The notes under the pieces were generated by a model that was given only the letters and a program-made list of their open reading frames with translations, was not told the origin of the DNA and made no database searches. 42,715 bases of DNA, from positions 1 to 42,715 of the forward strand of contig CALXTP010000041.1 in NCBI GenBank assembly GCA_944391435.1, written 5' to 3'. Of the stretch, positions 1 to 9,829 are shown in pieces (within the stretch, counting starts at the first letter, position 1; every line of letters starts with the position of its first letter). Both the position numbers and the translations under genes were made by a program. The stretch comes from an uncultured Alphaproteobacteria bacterium. GTDB lineage: Bacteria > Pseudomonadota > Alphaproteobacteria > RF32 > CAG-239.

Positions 1-315
1 GCTTCTTACCTCATCTCCGGAAACATTGATGATGCAAACAGAGATTTGGATCAATCCGTTAAAGTCGGTGCGCATAAATACTTCGGCAAATATGCCCTTG
101 ATTTAGGCCTGCGCTATAACTTCAGTACGGACGACGGCAATAGCGGCATGTACGAAGGCAACTACAATGATTTGTGGGTAGAAGCTGCGGCTGACTATTA
201 TGTCAAAGAAAATATTGCTGTCGGCTTATATGGTGGATACCGCATTGACGGAACGCAGGACAAGAACATTGACTATGCGTATACGGCCGGTGCACATGTG
301 AAAGTTTTGTTCTAA
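1..315 (+). CDS. Outer-membrane beta-barrel protein, C-terminal part (5' truncated)
   Basis: The reading frame is open from the first base of the window and stops at a TAA, so only the last 104 codons are present. The sequence alternates polar and hydrophobic/aromatic residues in short strands (for example YALDLGLRYNF, VGLYGGYRI) and ends in KVLF. A terminal phenylalanine after an alternating strand is the usual C-terminal signal recognised by the BAM complex in outer-membrane barrels. This matches small porin-like or OmpA-barrel-like surface proteins, but too little is present to name the family. A strong terminator follows directly, so it closes its own transcription unit. Confidence 0.7.
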   Translation, partial: ASYLISGNIDDANRDLDQSVKVGAHKYFGKYALDLGLRYNFSTDDGNSGMYEGNYNDLWVEAAADYYVKENIAVGLYGGYRIDGTQDKNIDYAYTAGAHVKVLF

Positions 316-334
316 TTAAAAAACAGAATTTTCG

Positions 335-361
335 GAGGGCTCTTTTGAGCCCTCTTTTTTT
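335..361 (+). terminator. Rho-independent terminator of the barrel-protein gene
   Basis: A perfect 8-bp stem (GAGGGCTC / GAGCCCTC) with a TTTT loop is followed by seven T residues. It starts 20 bases after the stop codon of the barrel protein. Confidence 0.9.
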
Positions 362-523
362 GCCCGCACGACCCTAAAGTATAAAACATTAAATATTTTA
401 CAAACTTTTTTTCTTATTTGCCTTTTTTAGCTTTCTTTAATATTAACAGTATATGCTATAGCCATTGTAAAATATTTACAGATGCTGTATATGTACCTAA
501 TAAGGATGACGCAGGAGGGAGAC

Positions 524-2080
524 ATGGCAAAAAAAGCTATCATCATCGGAGCCGGCCCCGCCGGATTGACGGCGGCTTATGAGTTGTTGGCACGTTCGGA
601 TATTGAACCGGTTATTTTGGAAGAAAATGACTTTGTCGGCGGTATCAGCGCCACGCTTGATTATAAAAATAATAAAATTGATATGGGCGGGCACCGCTTT
701 TTCTCCAAATCCGAGCGGGTTATGGACTGGTGGCTCAGCATATTGCCCTTACAGGGTGCGCCGGCAAAAGACGATATTTTGTTGGACAGAGATGTCCCCT
801 TGTCTACCCTGCCCGAGGCGCCAGACCCCGAAAAAAGCGATAAGGTTATGCTTAAACGCCACAGGCTTTCGCGAATCTATTATCTTAAAACTTTTTTTGA
901 TTACCCGGTCAGCCTTAATATGAATACAATCAAAGGACTCGGCTTGTGGAGAATGTTTAAAATCGGCTGTTCTTATATGAAAGCATTGGCCTTTCCGATT
1001 AAAAACGAAAAATCATTGGAAGATTTTATGATTAACCGGTTCGGGCGTGAACTTTATCTGACCTTTTTCAAGGATTATACCGAAAAATTATGGGGCATAG
1101 ACTGCGCCAAAATTTCTGCCGAATGGGGGGCGCAGCGGATTAAAGGCATATCTATCCTCAAAGTGTTAAAACAAATGGCCAATAATATGTTCGGGCATAA
1201 AGATAAGGCCGTGGAAACCAGTTTTATTGACAGTTTCTTTTATCCTAAATTCGGCCCGGGGCATTTATGGCAAAACGTTGCCGAGCAAATTGAAGCCAAA
1301 GGCGGCAAAATTTTGAAAAGGCACAAGGTTATCCGCATTACCAAAAAGGAAAACAACGTTACGGCGGTTGAGGCCTTAGACGATAAGGGAAAATTGCACG
1401 TTTTTGAAGGGGACTACTTTATCTCCACAATGCCGGTTAAAGATTTAATTGAGGCCATGACCGATGTGCCGGCAAAGGTCAAGAAAGTTGCCGATGGCTT
1501 GATGTATCGCGATTTTCGGACTGTCGGCATTTTACTTAATAAATTAAAAATTAAAAATACGACGCGTTTTAAGACGGTTGGCAATATCGTTCCGGATACG
1601 TGGATATATGTTCAGGAACGCGACGTAAAACTCGGACGGCTGCAGATATTTAACAACTGGAGCCCTTATATGGTTAAAGATTTGGAAAATACCGTATGGA
1701 TAGGGCTGGAATATTTTTGTAATGAACAGGATAAAATCTGGACAGACGACGATGATACTTTTATCAAATTTGCCATCGGCGAAGCGGCAAAAATCGGCAT
1801 TTTTGATGAAGCTGACGTTTTAGATGCCTACACGCACAAAGTAAAAAAAGCTTATCCGGCTTATTTCGGCACATACGACCGGTTTGAAGAAATCAAAAAT
1901 TTTGTTAACAAGATTGATAACCTATTCCTGGTCGGAAGAAACGGAATGCACCGCTACAACAATATGGACCATTCTACATTGGCGGCAATGAAAACCGTTG
2001 ACTTCATTCTCGGAGACGGAGGCAGCCGGGAAGAAATATGGTCGGTCAATACCGAATCCGATTATCATGAAGAAAAATAG
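524..2080 (+). CDS. FAD-dependent oxidoreductase, UDP-galactopyranose-mutase-like
   Basis: The 518-residue protein opens with a dinucleotide-binding Rossmann motif ([13 protein letters not shown]) about 10 residues from the start. [10 protein letters not shown] segment near residue 60 and a C-terminal second FAD contact ([14 protein letters not shown]) follow. This layout is that of the amine-oxidase / UDP-galactopyranose mutase-like superfamily often found among surface-glycan genes. The start at 524 is chosen because a GGAGGG ribosome site lies 5-10 bases upstream and the Rossmann motif then sits at its usual place; in-frame start codons from 482 have no such site. The membrane glycosyltransferase 16 bases downstream suggests the pair acts on a nucleotide sugar or lipid-linked sugar. 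The substrate is not determined. Confidence 0.75.
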   Translation: MAKKAIIIGAGPAGLTAAYELLARSDIEPVILEENDFVGGISATLDYKNNKIDMGGHRFFSKSERVMDWWLSILPLQGAPAKDDILLDRDVPLSTLPEAPDPEKSDKVMLKRHRLSRIYYLKTFFDYPVSLNMNTIKGLGLWRMFKIGCSYMKALAFPIKNEKSLEDFMINRFGRELYLTFFKDYTEKLWGIDCAKISAEWGAQRIKGISILKVLKQMANNMFGHKDKAVETSFIDSFFYPKFGPGHLWQNVAEQIEAKGGKILKRHKVIRITKKENNVTAVEALDDKGKLHVFEGDYFISTMPVKDLIEAMTDVPAKVKKVADGLMYRDFRTVGILLNKLKIKNTTRFKTVGNIVPDTWIYVQERDVKLGRLQIFNNWSPYMVKDLENTVWIGLEYFCNEQDKIWTDDDDTFIKFAIGEAAKIGIFDEADVLDAYTHKVKKAYPAYFGTYDRFEEIKNFVNKIDNLFLVGRNGMHRYNNMDHSTLAAMKTVDFILGDGGSREEIWSVNTESDYHEEK

Positions 2081-2096
2081 TATTTCGTAACAGATT

Positions 2097-3557
2097 ATGA
2101 TGCTTCAGGAATTTACCGACAGACACTTAAAAGATTTTAACGAAAATGCCCTAATCCGCATTTTTAAGATTTTTACGGCAGCGGCCGGAATTATCATCTT
2201 ATATGCCTTTGTTTTTTCCGGCTTTCAGATTGTTGACGAATTTGAGCATCTGCACGCTTCCTGGCTGGTGAGCATCGGCAAGGTTCCTTATAAAGATTTT
2301 TTTGAGCACCATCACCCGCTCTTGTGGTATGTCAGCGCACCTTTGGTGGGTGCTTTTTATAATCAGGTTGCAATTTTTTATGTTATGCGCGGCATCAGCG
2401 TGCTGGTTTCGCTGGCTACGTTTTTTTATCTATATAAGACAGCATTGCTTTTTACTTCCAAAACCGGTGCATGGCTGGCGGTAGCCTTGGGGCTTGGCAA
2501 TCTCGTTACCCTTTATAATTTTTACCAATTCCGGCCAGATAATTTTATGAATTGCGGTTTTATTATCGGAATCTACTATTGGTTTTGCTACTTAAGAGCT
2601 CCTCAGCCAAAACTTCTTGTTTTTTCATTTTTAGCTTTTACCCTGTCTTTTCTCTTTTTACAGAAAATCGCCTTATCGCTGATTGTGGTCGAGGGTTTGC
2701 TTTTGTTACTTATCATTGCAAAAAAAATGCAGTTGGCAGCCGTTATCCGTGCTGCCGTTCCGTCGCTTGCCGTACTCGGACTGTTTTTTGTTTTTCTCTA
2801 TACTAACGGCATATTAAACGACTACCTGATTTTTAATCTGCACTTTAACCAGGCGATGGTTGCATACTTTGCCAGGGGCGCATTTTGGTACGGGAATTTA
2901 TTTTTTACTTTTTACGGCGCGGCGCTTCTGGCCGGGGTCTGTTTTTACAGACGGCAAAATATTCTCTATAAGTTTGCCTTTATTCTCTATGCTGCCGAAT
3001 TTTTTATGCGGGCTTATTATTTTGCCCCGCATCCTAACTATTATACATTGCTAACCCTGCTTGCGGCATTGGTCTGCGCCCCTGCCGCCGCTTGGTTGTT
3101 CCCCCACCATAAAATATGGACTATCGCCAGCATTGTCCTACTCTTTGCGCACCTTGGCTTTTTATTTAACCGGATAGACGCCTCTGCTGCAAGACATAAC
3201 AGTTTTGAACATTATAAACTTGCCGAGTATGTCCATCAAAATTCTGCACCTGATGATATTCTGATGAACGGATATGACAAGAATTTTAATATTTACCGCC
3301 CAGATGCCAGCTATTACTGGTTTGGGCTGGATATGCTGCTGCCTATTATGGATTTGGAATACCACCTGACCAACAAACCAGATGTCAATGCCCTCATCAT
3401 GCAATACCGGCCGAAATTTATTTATGTGAAAGATTATCCGGATTTAAGGGCTTACAGGACATACGGGGAAAGCAAGTTCACACAGGTATTTATTCCGGAA
3501 CTGGTGCAAAAATTTTATGCGCAGACGCCTTTTGAATATCTTGCCGTACGCAAGTAA
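2097..3557 (+). CDS. Membrane glycosyltransferase, GT39/ArnT-like (GT-C fold)
   Basis: A 486-residue protein with about ten hydrophobic segments. The first extracytoplasmic loop carries a DE pair (IVDEFEHLH) followed by a histidine-rich stretch (FFEHHHPLLWY), the arrangement expected of GT-C enzymes that use a polyprenyl-phosphate sugar donor. The C-terminal part (from about residue 365) is a soluble, periplasmic-looking domain. It probably transfers a sugar to a lipid or protein acceptor on the outer face of the inner membrane. It follows the FAD enzyme by 16 bases, consistent with one operon. No convincing Shine-Dalgarno is seen; adjacent ATG codons at 2097 and 2100 are both possible starts. 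Confidence 0.75.
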   Translation: MMLQEFTDRHLKDFNENALIRIFKIFTAAAGIIILYAFVFSGFQIVDEFEHLHASWLVSIGKVPYKDFFEHHHPLLWYVSAPLVGAFYNQVAIFYVMRGISVLVSLATFFYLYKTALLFTSKTGAWLAVALGLGNLVTLYNFYQFRPDNFMNCGFIIGIYYWFCYLRAPQPKLLVFSFLAFTLSFLFLQKIALSLIVVEGLLLLLIIAKKMQLAAVIRAAVPSLAVLGLFFVFLYTNGILNDYLIFNLHFNQAMVAYFARGAFWYGNLFFTFYGAALLAGVCFYRRQNILYKFAFILYAAEFFMRAYYFAPHPNYYTLLTLLAALVCAPAAAWLFPHHKIWTIASIVLLFAHLGFLFNRIDASAARHNSFEHYKLAEYVHQNSAPDDILMNGYDKNFNIYRPDASYYWFGLDMLLPIMDLEYHLTNKPDVNALIMQYRPKFIYVKDYPDLRAYRTYGESKFTQVFIPELVQKFYAQTPFEYLAVRK

Positions 3558-3612
3558 TCTCTTTTTAATGTTTTTGCCGTATTATATTGGTGTTTTAAGG
3601 AAAAGACGGACG

Positions 3613-4299
3613 ATGAAAAATATTTTGAAATATATCCTGCTCGTTTTTTGGCTTGTTGTTTCCGGCGAAGCTTTTGCCTCCGGTGCGGCCGTTGACAGTG
3701 CAACTGCCCGAAAGTGGGCAGAGGATAAAGGGCAAGAGCTCTTGGCGACCCTTTCCGAATCCGATTTGGCAAAAAAATATGCCAAACTGGATGTTATGAT
3801 GACAGAAGATGTTAATCTGGATTATGTTTCCAAATTCGTTATCGGAAAATATGCCCGGCTGATGACTAAAGAGCAGATGCTGCGCTATACAGATCTTTTT
3901 CGCCGTTATGCTTTAAGCCTCTATAAACAAATCAATTTCAATTTTGATGCCAATGCCATTCACTTTTCCATTGACAGCGTTATGGAATATCCGCTTTTCA
4001 CGACAGTTAACTGTTCGGTTGATTCAAGCTCACTGACAAAAGATATTCCGCAAATTGAAAAACAACAAATACCGGTTAAATTTAAACTCATAAGAGGAAA
4101 AGACAATCGGATACAAGCTGTTGACGTAGAGATTTCGGAAGTCAGCCTCGTTATTGAATATCGCAAACAATTTTATAAAATGATGGAAGAAGAAGAAGGC
4201 GATGCCAATTGGTTTTTGAACAGATTGCAAAATATGGTTCAAGCCAATGAACAGGCTGCCGCCCAAAAACTCGGCACTTTGCCTCAGGCAACTTTATAA
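3613..4299 (+). CDS. MlaC/Ttg2D-family phospholipid-binding periplasmic protein
   Basis: The 228-residue protein has a signal peptide (hydrophobic run, then GEAFASG near residue 20). The mature part has the MlaC pattern: a helical N-terminal part (AKLDVMMTEDVNLDYVSKFV), an FRRYALSLY motif, then strands containing VKFKLIR and DVEISEVSLVIEYRKQF. MlaC proteins ferry phospholipids between inner- and outer-membrane complexes; hopanoid-associated HpnM belongs to the same family and cannot be excluded. The start at 3613 gives a proper signal peptide, with TAAGGA about 12 bases upstream. The gene stands alone here, 11 kb from the two mlaD genes, with no mlaE or mlaF in view. The next gene, leuS, follows a 98-base AT-rich gap in which I found no well-spaced promoter. 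Confidence 0.8.
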   Translation: MKNILKYILLVFWLVVSGEAFASGAAVDSATARKWAEDKGQELLATLSESDLAKKYAKLDVMMTEDVNLDYVSKFVIGKYARLMTKEQMLRYTDLFRRYALSLYKQINFNFDANAIHFSIDSVMEYPLFTTVNCSVDSSSLTKDIPQIEKQQIPVKFKLIRGKDNRIQAVDVEISEVSLVIEYRKQFYKMMEEEEGDANWFLNRLQNMVQANEQAAAQKLGTLPQATL

Positions 4300-4397
4300 G
4301 TTTTGCTTAAAATTTTTAAAATAGCGTTGTATTTTTTTTTCATTATGCTAAGTTTAATTTAACTTTCGGGATTTTTAATTGTATAAGGATTTTAGCA

Positions 4398-6875
4398 ATG
4401 GTGGAAAATGCCAGATATAACGGAAAAGAAACTTTTGAAGAATGGAAAAAAGACTGGGATTTGGAAGAACGCTACAATTTCAGGGCTGTTGAAAGCAAAT
4501 GGCAAAAAATTTGGGAAGATGAAAAAGCTTATAAAGTAGAAATTGATCCTAATAAAGAAAAATTTTATGCTCTGGTTGAATTCCCATATCCGTCGGGCGC
4601 AGGTTTGCATGTCGGACACCCCCGTTCTTATACGGCATTGGACGTTATTGCACGCAAAAAACGTATGGAAGGTTATAACGTCCTGTATCCCATGGGGTTT
4701 GATGCTTTTGGGCTGCCTGCCGAAAACTATGCGGTAAAAACAGGTATTCATCCCGCCATTTCTACAAAAGCAAATATTGAGAATTTCACCCGCCAGATGA
4801 AGTCTATCGGCTTTTCCTTTGACTGGGACAGATGTATCAGCACCTGTGATCCGGAATATTACAAATGGACGCAGTGGATGTTTTTGAAATTCTTTGAAAA
4901 AGGATTGGCTTATAAAGCTAAAATAGCAATTAACTGGTGCCCTTCCTGTAAGGTCGGCCTGGCAAACGAAGAAGTGGTTGACGGCCATTGCGAACGCTGC
5001 GGCGCGGAAGTTGTCAGACGTGATAAAGAACAGTGGATGCTGGCTATTACAAAATATGCCGACAGGCTAATTGACGACCTGAAAGATGTTGATTTTATTG
5101 ACCGTGTCAAATCTCAACAAATTAATTGGATCGGGCGGTCCCACGGTGCCGAGCTGGATTTTGAATTAACCGATAATAACGGCGTTTCCCTGGGGCGCAA
5201 GTTAAGAGTTTATACGACCCGTCCGGATACGGCTTTCGGCGTAACCTATATGGTAATGGCACCGGAACATCAGTATGTCAAAGAGCTGGCAGATAAATTT
5301 GATAACTGGCAGGAAATTGTTTCTTATGTTGCCGAAGCGGCCAAGAAATCTGATTTGCAACGCACGGCTAACGACTCTAAAACCGGGGTTGAACTATTAG
5401 GCATCAAGGCCAAGAATCCTTTTAACGGCAACCTTATCCCGATTTTTATTTCCGACTATGTCCTGACAGGATATGGTACGGGAGCCATTATGGCGGTGCC
5501 CGCGCATGACCAACGCGACTATGATTTTGCAAAAGTATTTAATTTGCCGATTATACAGGTTCTGGACGGCGGGGATATTTCCGAAAAAGCTTTTGAAGAA
5601 GACGGGCCGCATATCAATTCTGACTTTTTGGACGGTTTGGGCAAAGATGACGGAATTAAGGCGGCAATAGATTTTGCCAGAGAAAACGGCTTCGGCGAGG
5701 CTAAAGTTAACTTTAAACTACGTGATTGGGTTTTTTCCCGCCAAAGATATTGGGGTGAGCCTATTCCGATGGTTTATTGCGAAAAATGCGGCTGGCAACC
5801 TATTCCTGAAAGCGAATTGCCGCTAAAATTGCCGGAAATTTCCGATTTCCAACCGAATGATAATGGCGACTCGCCGTTGGCCAAGGCGACTGAATGGGTT
5901 AATACAACCTGCCCGAAATGCGGCGGTCATGCAAGGCGCGAAACGGACGTTATGCCGAACTGGGCCGGCTCGTCGTGGTATTTTCTGAGGTACTGCGATC
6001 CGCATAATGACAAGGAATTTGCCTCCAAAGAAGCTCTGGATTACTGGATGAACGTTGACTGGTATAACGGCGGCATGGAGCATACAACGCTGCACCTGCT
6101 TTATTCCCGTTTCTGGTATAAGTTTTTATATGACTGCGGTTTGGTGCCAACAAAAGAACCTTATCAAAAGCGTACTTCACACGGCATGATTTTGGCCGAA
6201 AACGGAGAAAAAATGTCTAAATCCCGCGGCAATGTCGTTAATCCTGATGATGTGATTGATGCCTACGGAGCAGATGCTTTCCGCTTATATGAAATGTTTA
6301 TCGGCCCGTTTGACCAAACCGCGATGTGGTCCGAAGAGAGCTTAAACGGCGTTTACCGGTTTGTGAATAAGATATTCTCCCTGTTCGGCAAAGTTACCAA
6401 GGCTTCACCTTCAGCCAAAGATTTACAAGTAATGCACAAATGCATTATTGAAGTCAGCGAGCGTATTGAGCAAATGAAATTTAACACCGCCGTTTCTTCC
6501 TTGATGACCTATGTCAACTATATGGCGGGCCTGCCGGAAATCCCGGAAGAAATGTATGCTGTTTTGCTTAAACTGATTGCACCGTTTGCGCCGCATATTG
6601 CAGAAGAAATGTGGGCCAGAACCGGTAATGATACGCTTATTGTCAAAGAAAGCTGGCCGAAAGGCAATCCGGAGCTGGCTAAAGACAATACGGTTACGGT
6701 CGCCGTTCAAATTAACGGTAAAATGCGCGGTACCATTGAAGTTGAACGTGATTGCGATAACGATAAAGTTATTGCAACAGCCAAATCATTGGAAAACGTG
6801 GCAAAGCAATTGGCAACGGCCGAACCGAAGAAGATAATTGTTGTACCAAATAGGATTGTAAACATTGTTTTGTAA
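4398..6875 (+). CDS. leuS: Leucyl-tRNA synthetase
   Basis: An 825-residue class I aminoacyl-tRNA synthetase that charges tRNA-Leu. It has the HIGH-type motif (FPYPSGAGLHVGH), the zinc-ribbon cysteines WCPSCK and CERCG, a long inserted editing (CP1) domain, a second CEKCG/CPKCG cluster, and the KMSKS loop (GEKMSKSRGNVVNPDD). The anticodon-binding domain and C-terminal ubiquitin-like region (VAVQINGKMRGT) complete it. An AAGGA ribosome site 8 bases before the ATG fixes the start. That start gives about 25 charged residues before the usual beginning of the family (YNFRAVESKWQ). The stop overlaps the start of lptE by 11 bases. Confidence 0.97.
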   Translation: MVENARYNGKETFEEWKKDWDLEERYNFRAVESKWQKIWEDEKAYKVEIDPNKEKFYALVEFPYPSGAGLHVGHPRSYTALDVIARKKRMEGYNVLYPMGFDAFGLPAENYAVKTGIHPAISTKANIENFTRQMKSIGFSFDWDRCISTCDPEYYKWTQWMFLKFFEKGLAYKAKIAINWCPSCKVGLANEEVVDGHCERCGAEVVRRDKEQWMLAITKYADRLIDDLKDVDFIDRVKSQQINWIGRSHGAELDFELTDNNGVSLGRKLRVYTTRPDTAFGVTYMVMAPEHQYVKELADKFDNWQEIVSYVAEAAKKSDLQRTANDSKTGVELLGIKAKNPFNGNLIPIFISDYVLTGYGTGAIMAVPAHDQRDYDFAKVFNLPIIQVLDGGDISEKAFEEDGPHINSDFLDGLGKDDGIKAAIDFARENGFGEAKVNFKLRDWVFSRQRYWGEPIPMVYCEKCGWQPIPESELPLKLPEISDFQPNDNGDSPLAKATEWVNTTCPKCGGHARRETDVMPNWAGSSWYFLRYCDPHNDKEFASKEALDYWMNVDWYNGGMEHTTLHLLYSRFWYKFLYDCGLVPTKEPYQKRTSHGMILAENGEKMSKSRGNVVNPDDVIDAYGADAFRLYEMFIGPFDQTAMWSEESLNGVYRFVNKIFSLFGKVTKASPSAKDLQVMHKCIIEVSERIEQMKFNTAVSSLMTYVNYMAGLPEIPEEMYAVLLKLIAPFAPHIAEEMWARTGNDTLIVKESWPKGNPELAKDNTVTVAVQINGKMRGTIEVERDCDNDKVIATAKSLENVAKQLATAEPKKIIVVPNRIVNIVL

Positions 6876-7425
6876 AAAGATACATTCTCTGCTTTCAGTT
6901 GTCCTCATGCTGTCTGCATGCGGTTTTGAGCCGCTTTATGTTGAAAAGACTTCTTCCAGCGACTGGTATTATGACAGTCATTTTGATACCGGCATCAAGA
7001 AGGAAATGGCCAGTGTACGAGTTGAGCTTATTCAAGACAGAATCGGGCAACTTATCCGCAACGACTTATTGGATAGGTTGACTCCGAAAGGGGAACCGAA
7101 GCAAGCTAAATATATCCTTAAAGTTACTAATATTGATAAACAGGAAATTGACCAGGCTCTGCGCAATGATATTACCGCAACGCGTAAGAAGGTTATTTAT
7201 AAGGTATCATACGTTTTACAAAATATGGAATATAAAACGTTAATCAACAGTACCAGCGTTGCCTATACTGGTTATGATATTTTGCGCGACCCTTATTCTA
7301 CGACTTTTGCCCAGAAAAAAATTGAAAAAAATGCTGCAAAGATTATTGCCAACGACATTTCTTTGCGTTTAGGCGCGTATTTCCATTCTTTGCAAACACA
7401 ACGGGGCAATCCGCATGAATATTAA
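6865..7425 (+). CDS. lptE: LPS-assembly lipoprotein LptE
   Basis: A 186-residue lipoprotein with a short hydrophobic leader and a lipobox LSAC, so Cys19 would be lipidated. The mature start (GFEPLYVEK) is the hallmark of LptE proteins, the lipoprotein plug of the LptD channel that inserts LPS into the outer leaflet. The start is a TTG at 6865 with AGGA 9 bases upstream. No other in-frame start gives a full leader, because the preceding in-frame codon but one is a stop. The gene overlaps leuS by 11 bases and holA by 11 bases, which implies translational coupling. The leuS-lptE-holA order is conserved across many Proteobacteria. Confidence 0.88.
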   Translation: MFCKKIHSLLSVVLMLSACGFEPLYVEKTSSSDWYYDSHFDTGIKKEMASVRVELIQDRIGQLIRNDLLDRLTPKGEPKQAKYILKVTNIDKQEIDQALRNDITATRKKVIYKVSYVLQNMEYKTLINSTSVAYTGYDILRDPYSTTFAQKKIEKNAAKIIANDISLRLGAYFHSLQTQRGNPHEY

Positions 7426-8440
7426 ACCCGAAGATGCCGAGCGCCGTGTTGCCGCTTTGCCGCCTCAAATCAGAGGCGTTTTGCTTTATGGCAGCAACGA
7501 AGGGATGATAACGACTATCGCACAGCAGTTTATAAAAAAAATTTCGCCGGATATTTATGACGCTTTTCATGTCAGCTATTTGGATATGTCTGATGTTTCT
7601 GCCGATGCGGGGGCTTTGTATGCTGAATTCAACGCCCAGTCTTTAATGGGCGGGCGCCGGGTGGTAGTTATCAAAGATGCAACAAACTTGTTGACGAAGA
7701 CCTTAAAAGAACTGCTGTCCTCCAGCTCGTCTGATTCTTTTTTGGTAATTACATCCTCTAGCCTTAAATCCAAAGACTCTCTGGCTGTTTTTGCCAAAGA
7801 TGATGACTGTTTTTACCATATCAGCTGCTATGACGACCGTGATGAGGATATTTCTGTTTTTGCTTCTGAATTTATACGCAAAAACGGATTTAATATTGAT
7901 CGTACGGCCTTTCAATTGCTTTGCTCACGCCTTTCCAACGACCGAAAAATCAGCATCAATGAATTGGAGAAGCTTATTACTTATATGGGTGATAAAAAGA
8001 ATGTTGAAACCAACGATATTTTAACGGTTATCAGCGACACGTCTGCCTCCTCGCAGGAAGACTTATGTTATTTTATCGCGCAGGGGCAGGCAGAAAAAGC
8101 CATAGCGTCGTATAACCGGCTTGTTTTTGAAGGAGATAATCCGGTGACACTGGTGCGAACTGTCAGCTATCATTTTTTGAAGCTTTTAGATTGTGCCGTC
8201 AAAATGGAAAAAGGGGAAACGGCTGACAGGGTCGTATCGTCGTTGCGGCCGCCGCTTATTTTTTTCCGCAAACCGGCGTTTTTAAGCCAGCTCAGAGTAT
8301 GGAACAGAAACAGGCTTATGAACGCTCTGGCACTTTTGTATCAGACTGAGCGGGAATGTAAAACAACGGATATTCCGGCAGAGGAAACAGCGAGTTTCGC
8401 TTTTATGCGAATCGCAAACGGAGTAAAAAGGTTTCGTTAA
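7415..8440 (+). CDS. holA: DNA polymerase III, delta subunit
   Basis: The 341-residue protein matches the delta subunit of the clamp loader, which opens the beta clamp for loading on DNA. The N-terminal region has the degenerate AAA+ pattern (LLYGSNEGMITTIAQQF), followed by the VVVIKDATN and FLVITSSSLKSKDSL strands and the conserved C-terminal collar (AIASYNRLVFEGDNPVTLVRTVSYHFLKL). Delta has no functional Walker A motif, as here. It begins inside lptE and is followed by a terminator, so it closes the leuS operon. Confidence 0.93.
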   Translation: MNIKPEDAERRVAALPPQIRGVLLYGSNEGMITTIAQQFIKKISPDIYDAFHVSYLDMSDVSADAGALYAEFNAQSLMGGRRVVVIKDATNLLTKTLKELLSSSSSDSFLVITSSSLKSKDSLAVFAKDDDCFYHISCYDDRDEDISVFASEFIRKNGFNIDRTAFQLLCSRLSNDRKISINELEKLITYMGDKKNVETNDILTVISDTSASSQEDLCYFIAQGQAEKAIASYNRLVFEGDNPVTLVRTVSYHFLKLLDCAVKMEKGETADRVVSSLRPPLIFFRKPAFLSQLRVWNRNRLMNALALLYQTERECKTTDIPAEETASFAFMRIANGVKRFR

Positions 8441-8495
8441 TTTTTGTGGTATAAATAATTTTACTGTACCATAAACCTTTATTTGTGGCAGCATT

Positions 8496-8522
8496 AAAGA
8501 GCCCTTTTGAGGGCTCTTTTTC
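8496..8522. terminator. Bidirectional terminator between holA and clpX
   Basis: A 9-bp stem (AAAGAGCCC / GGGCTCTTT) with a TTTTGA loop, flanked by A residues on one side and T residues on the other. It lies between convergent holA and clpX and can serve both. The string GAGGGCTCTTTT also occurs in the terminator at 335-361. Confidence 0.85.
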
Positions 8523-8559
8523 ATGTTGTCAATTTTACTTATTATGATTAAGATTACAA

Positions 8560-9819
8560 TTAAGCGCTTTTTTTGTGTTTTTTGCGGACATAAACCGGTT
8601 CTGCGCCGTTGTTGATGACATCCTCGTTGATAATAATTTCCGTAATATCCTTTTTATCCGGAATATCATACATCAAATCAAGCAAATTTTCTTCCATAAT
8701 CGCGCGAAGCCCGCGAGCGCCGGTTTTGCGTTCTATGGCTTTTCTGGCTATGGCGGTTAAGGCTTCGTCCGTTATAGTCAATTTGACATCTTCCATCTCA
8801 AACAAAGTCTTGTATTGTTTGATAAGGGCATTTTTCGGTTCGGTCAAAACTTTTATTAACGCCTCTTCATTTAAATCATCCAATGTGGCAATAACCGGCA
8901 AGCGGCCGACAAACTCCGGAATCAAACCGTATTTTAACAAATCTTCCGGTTGAACCTGCTTGTAAATCTCGCCCAGAGATTTTTCTTCCGCGTCTTTTAT
9001 TTGTGCGCCAAAGCCAATGGATGTTTCCTGCCCGCGGCGGCCGATAATTTTTTCCAAACCGGCAAAAGCGCCCCCGCATATAAACAAGATGTTGGTAGTA
9101 TCAACGTGCAAAAACTCCTGTTGCGGATGTTTTCTCCCCCCTTGAGGCGGAATGTTGGCAACCGTGCCTTCTATGATTTTCAACAGGGCCTGCTGCACAC
9201 CTTCCCCCGATACGTCACGAGTAATGGACGGGCCATCCGTTTTGCGGGTTATCTTGTCTATCTCATCTATATAAACAATGCCGCGTTCAGCTTTTTCTAT
9301 GTCATAATTAGCGGCTTGAACCAGTTTTAAAACGATATTTTCAACATCTTCGCCGACATAACCGGCTTCTGTCAAAGTTGTGGCATCTGCAATTGCAAAC
9401 GGGACGTCCAAAACCTTGGCCAAAGTCTGCGCCAACAACGTCTTTCCGGAACCGGTGGAACCAATCAATATCACATTGGATTTGGATATTTCTATTTCCG
9501 GATTTTGCTGTTGGTTATTTAAACGTTTGTAGTGATTATACACGGCAACGGACAAGACACGCTTGGCATATTCCTGCCCGATGACATATTGATCCAAAAA
9601 TTCTTTTATTTTAGATGGGGTCGGCAAATGCTCGTGGATTGCCGCTTCTTCGGCTTTTTTTTCTTCCTGAGCTTCCTGCGACACAATGTTTATGCAAACA
9701 TCAATACACTCATCGCAGATATACACGCCGCGCCCGGCAATCAGCTTTTTTACCTCGTTCTGGCTTTTGCCGCAAAAAGAGCAGTGCAATACCTTATCGT
9801 CATCTGTCCTGTCAGTCAT
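8560..9819 (-). CDS. clpX: ATP-dependent Clp protease ATP-binding subunit ClpX
   Basis: The 419-residue AAA+ unfoldase feeds substrates to ClpP. An N-terminal zinc-binding domain has Cys13, Cys16, Cys35 and Cys38 (CSFC...CDEC). Then come Walker A ([13 protein letters not shown]), Walker B ([10 protein letters not shown]), the pore region (GYVGED), the [13 protein letters not shown] segment, the ClpP-docking IGF loop (SIGFGA) and the sensor-2 region (RKTGARGLR). Length is typical. It follows clpP by 10 bases with an AAGG site before its ATG, so the two form one operon. In alphaproteobacteria ClpXP commonly degrades cell-cycle regulators, which is relevant given gcrA nearby, though that link is inference. 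Confidence 0.98.
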   Translation of the reverse strand: MTDRTDDDKVLHCSFCGKSQNEVKKLIAGRGVYICDECIDVCINIVSQEAQEEKKAEEAAIHEHLPTPSKIKEFLDQYVIGQEYAKRVLSVAVYNHYKRLNNQQQNPEIEISKSNVILIGSTGSGKTLLAQTLAKVLDVPFAIADATTLTEAGYVGEDVENIVLKLVQAANYDIEKAERGIVYIDEIDKITRKTDGPSITRDVSGEGVQQALLKIIEGTVANIPPQGGRKHPQQEFLHVDTTNILFICGGAFAGLEKIIGRRGQETSIGFGAQIKDAEEKSLGEIYKQVQPEDLLKYGLIPEFVGRLPVIATLDDLNEEALIKVLTEPKNALIKQYKTLFEMEDVKLTITDEALTAIARKAIERKTGARGLRAIMEENLLDLMYDIPDKKDITEIIINEDVINNGAEPVYVRKKHKKSA

Positions 9820-9829
9820 CCTTCTTTCC

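Noticed and set aside
482-523. Upstream in-frame starts for the FAD enzyme
   Set aside because: They lack a ribosome site, while GGAGGG is correctly placed for the ATG at 524 and the Rossmann motif then lies at the N-terminus.
4392-4988. Open minus-strand frame of 198 codons opposite the start of leuS
   Set aside because: It is fully antisense to conserved LeuS sequence, lacks domain features and arises from codon bias.
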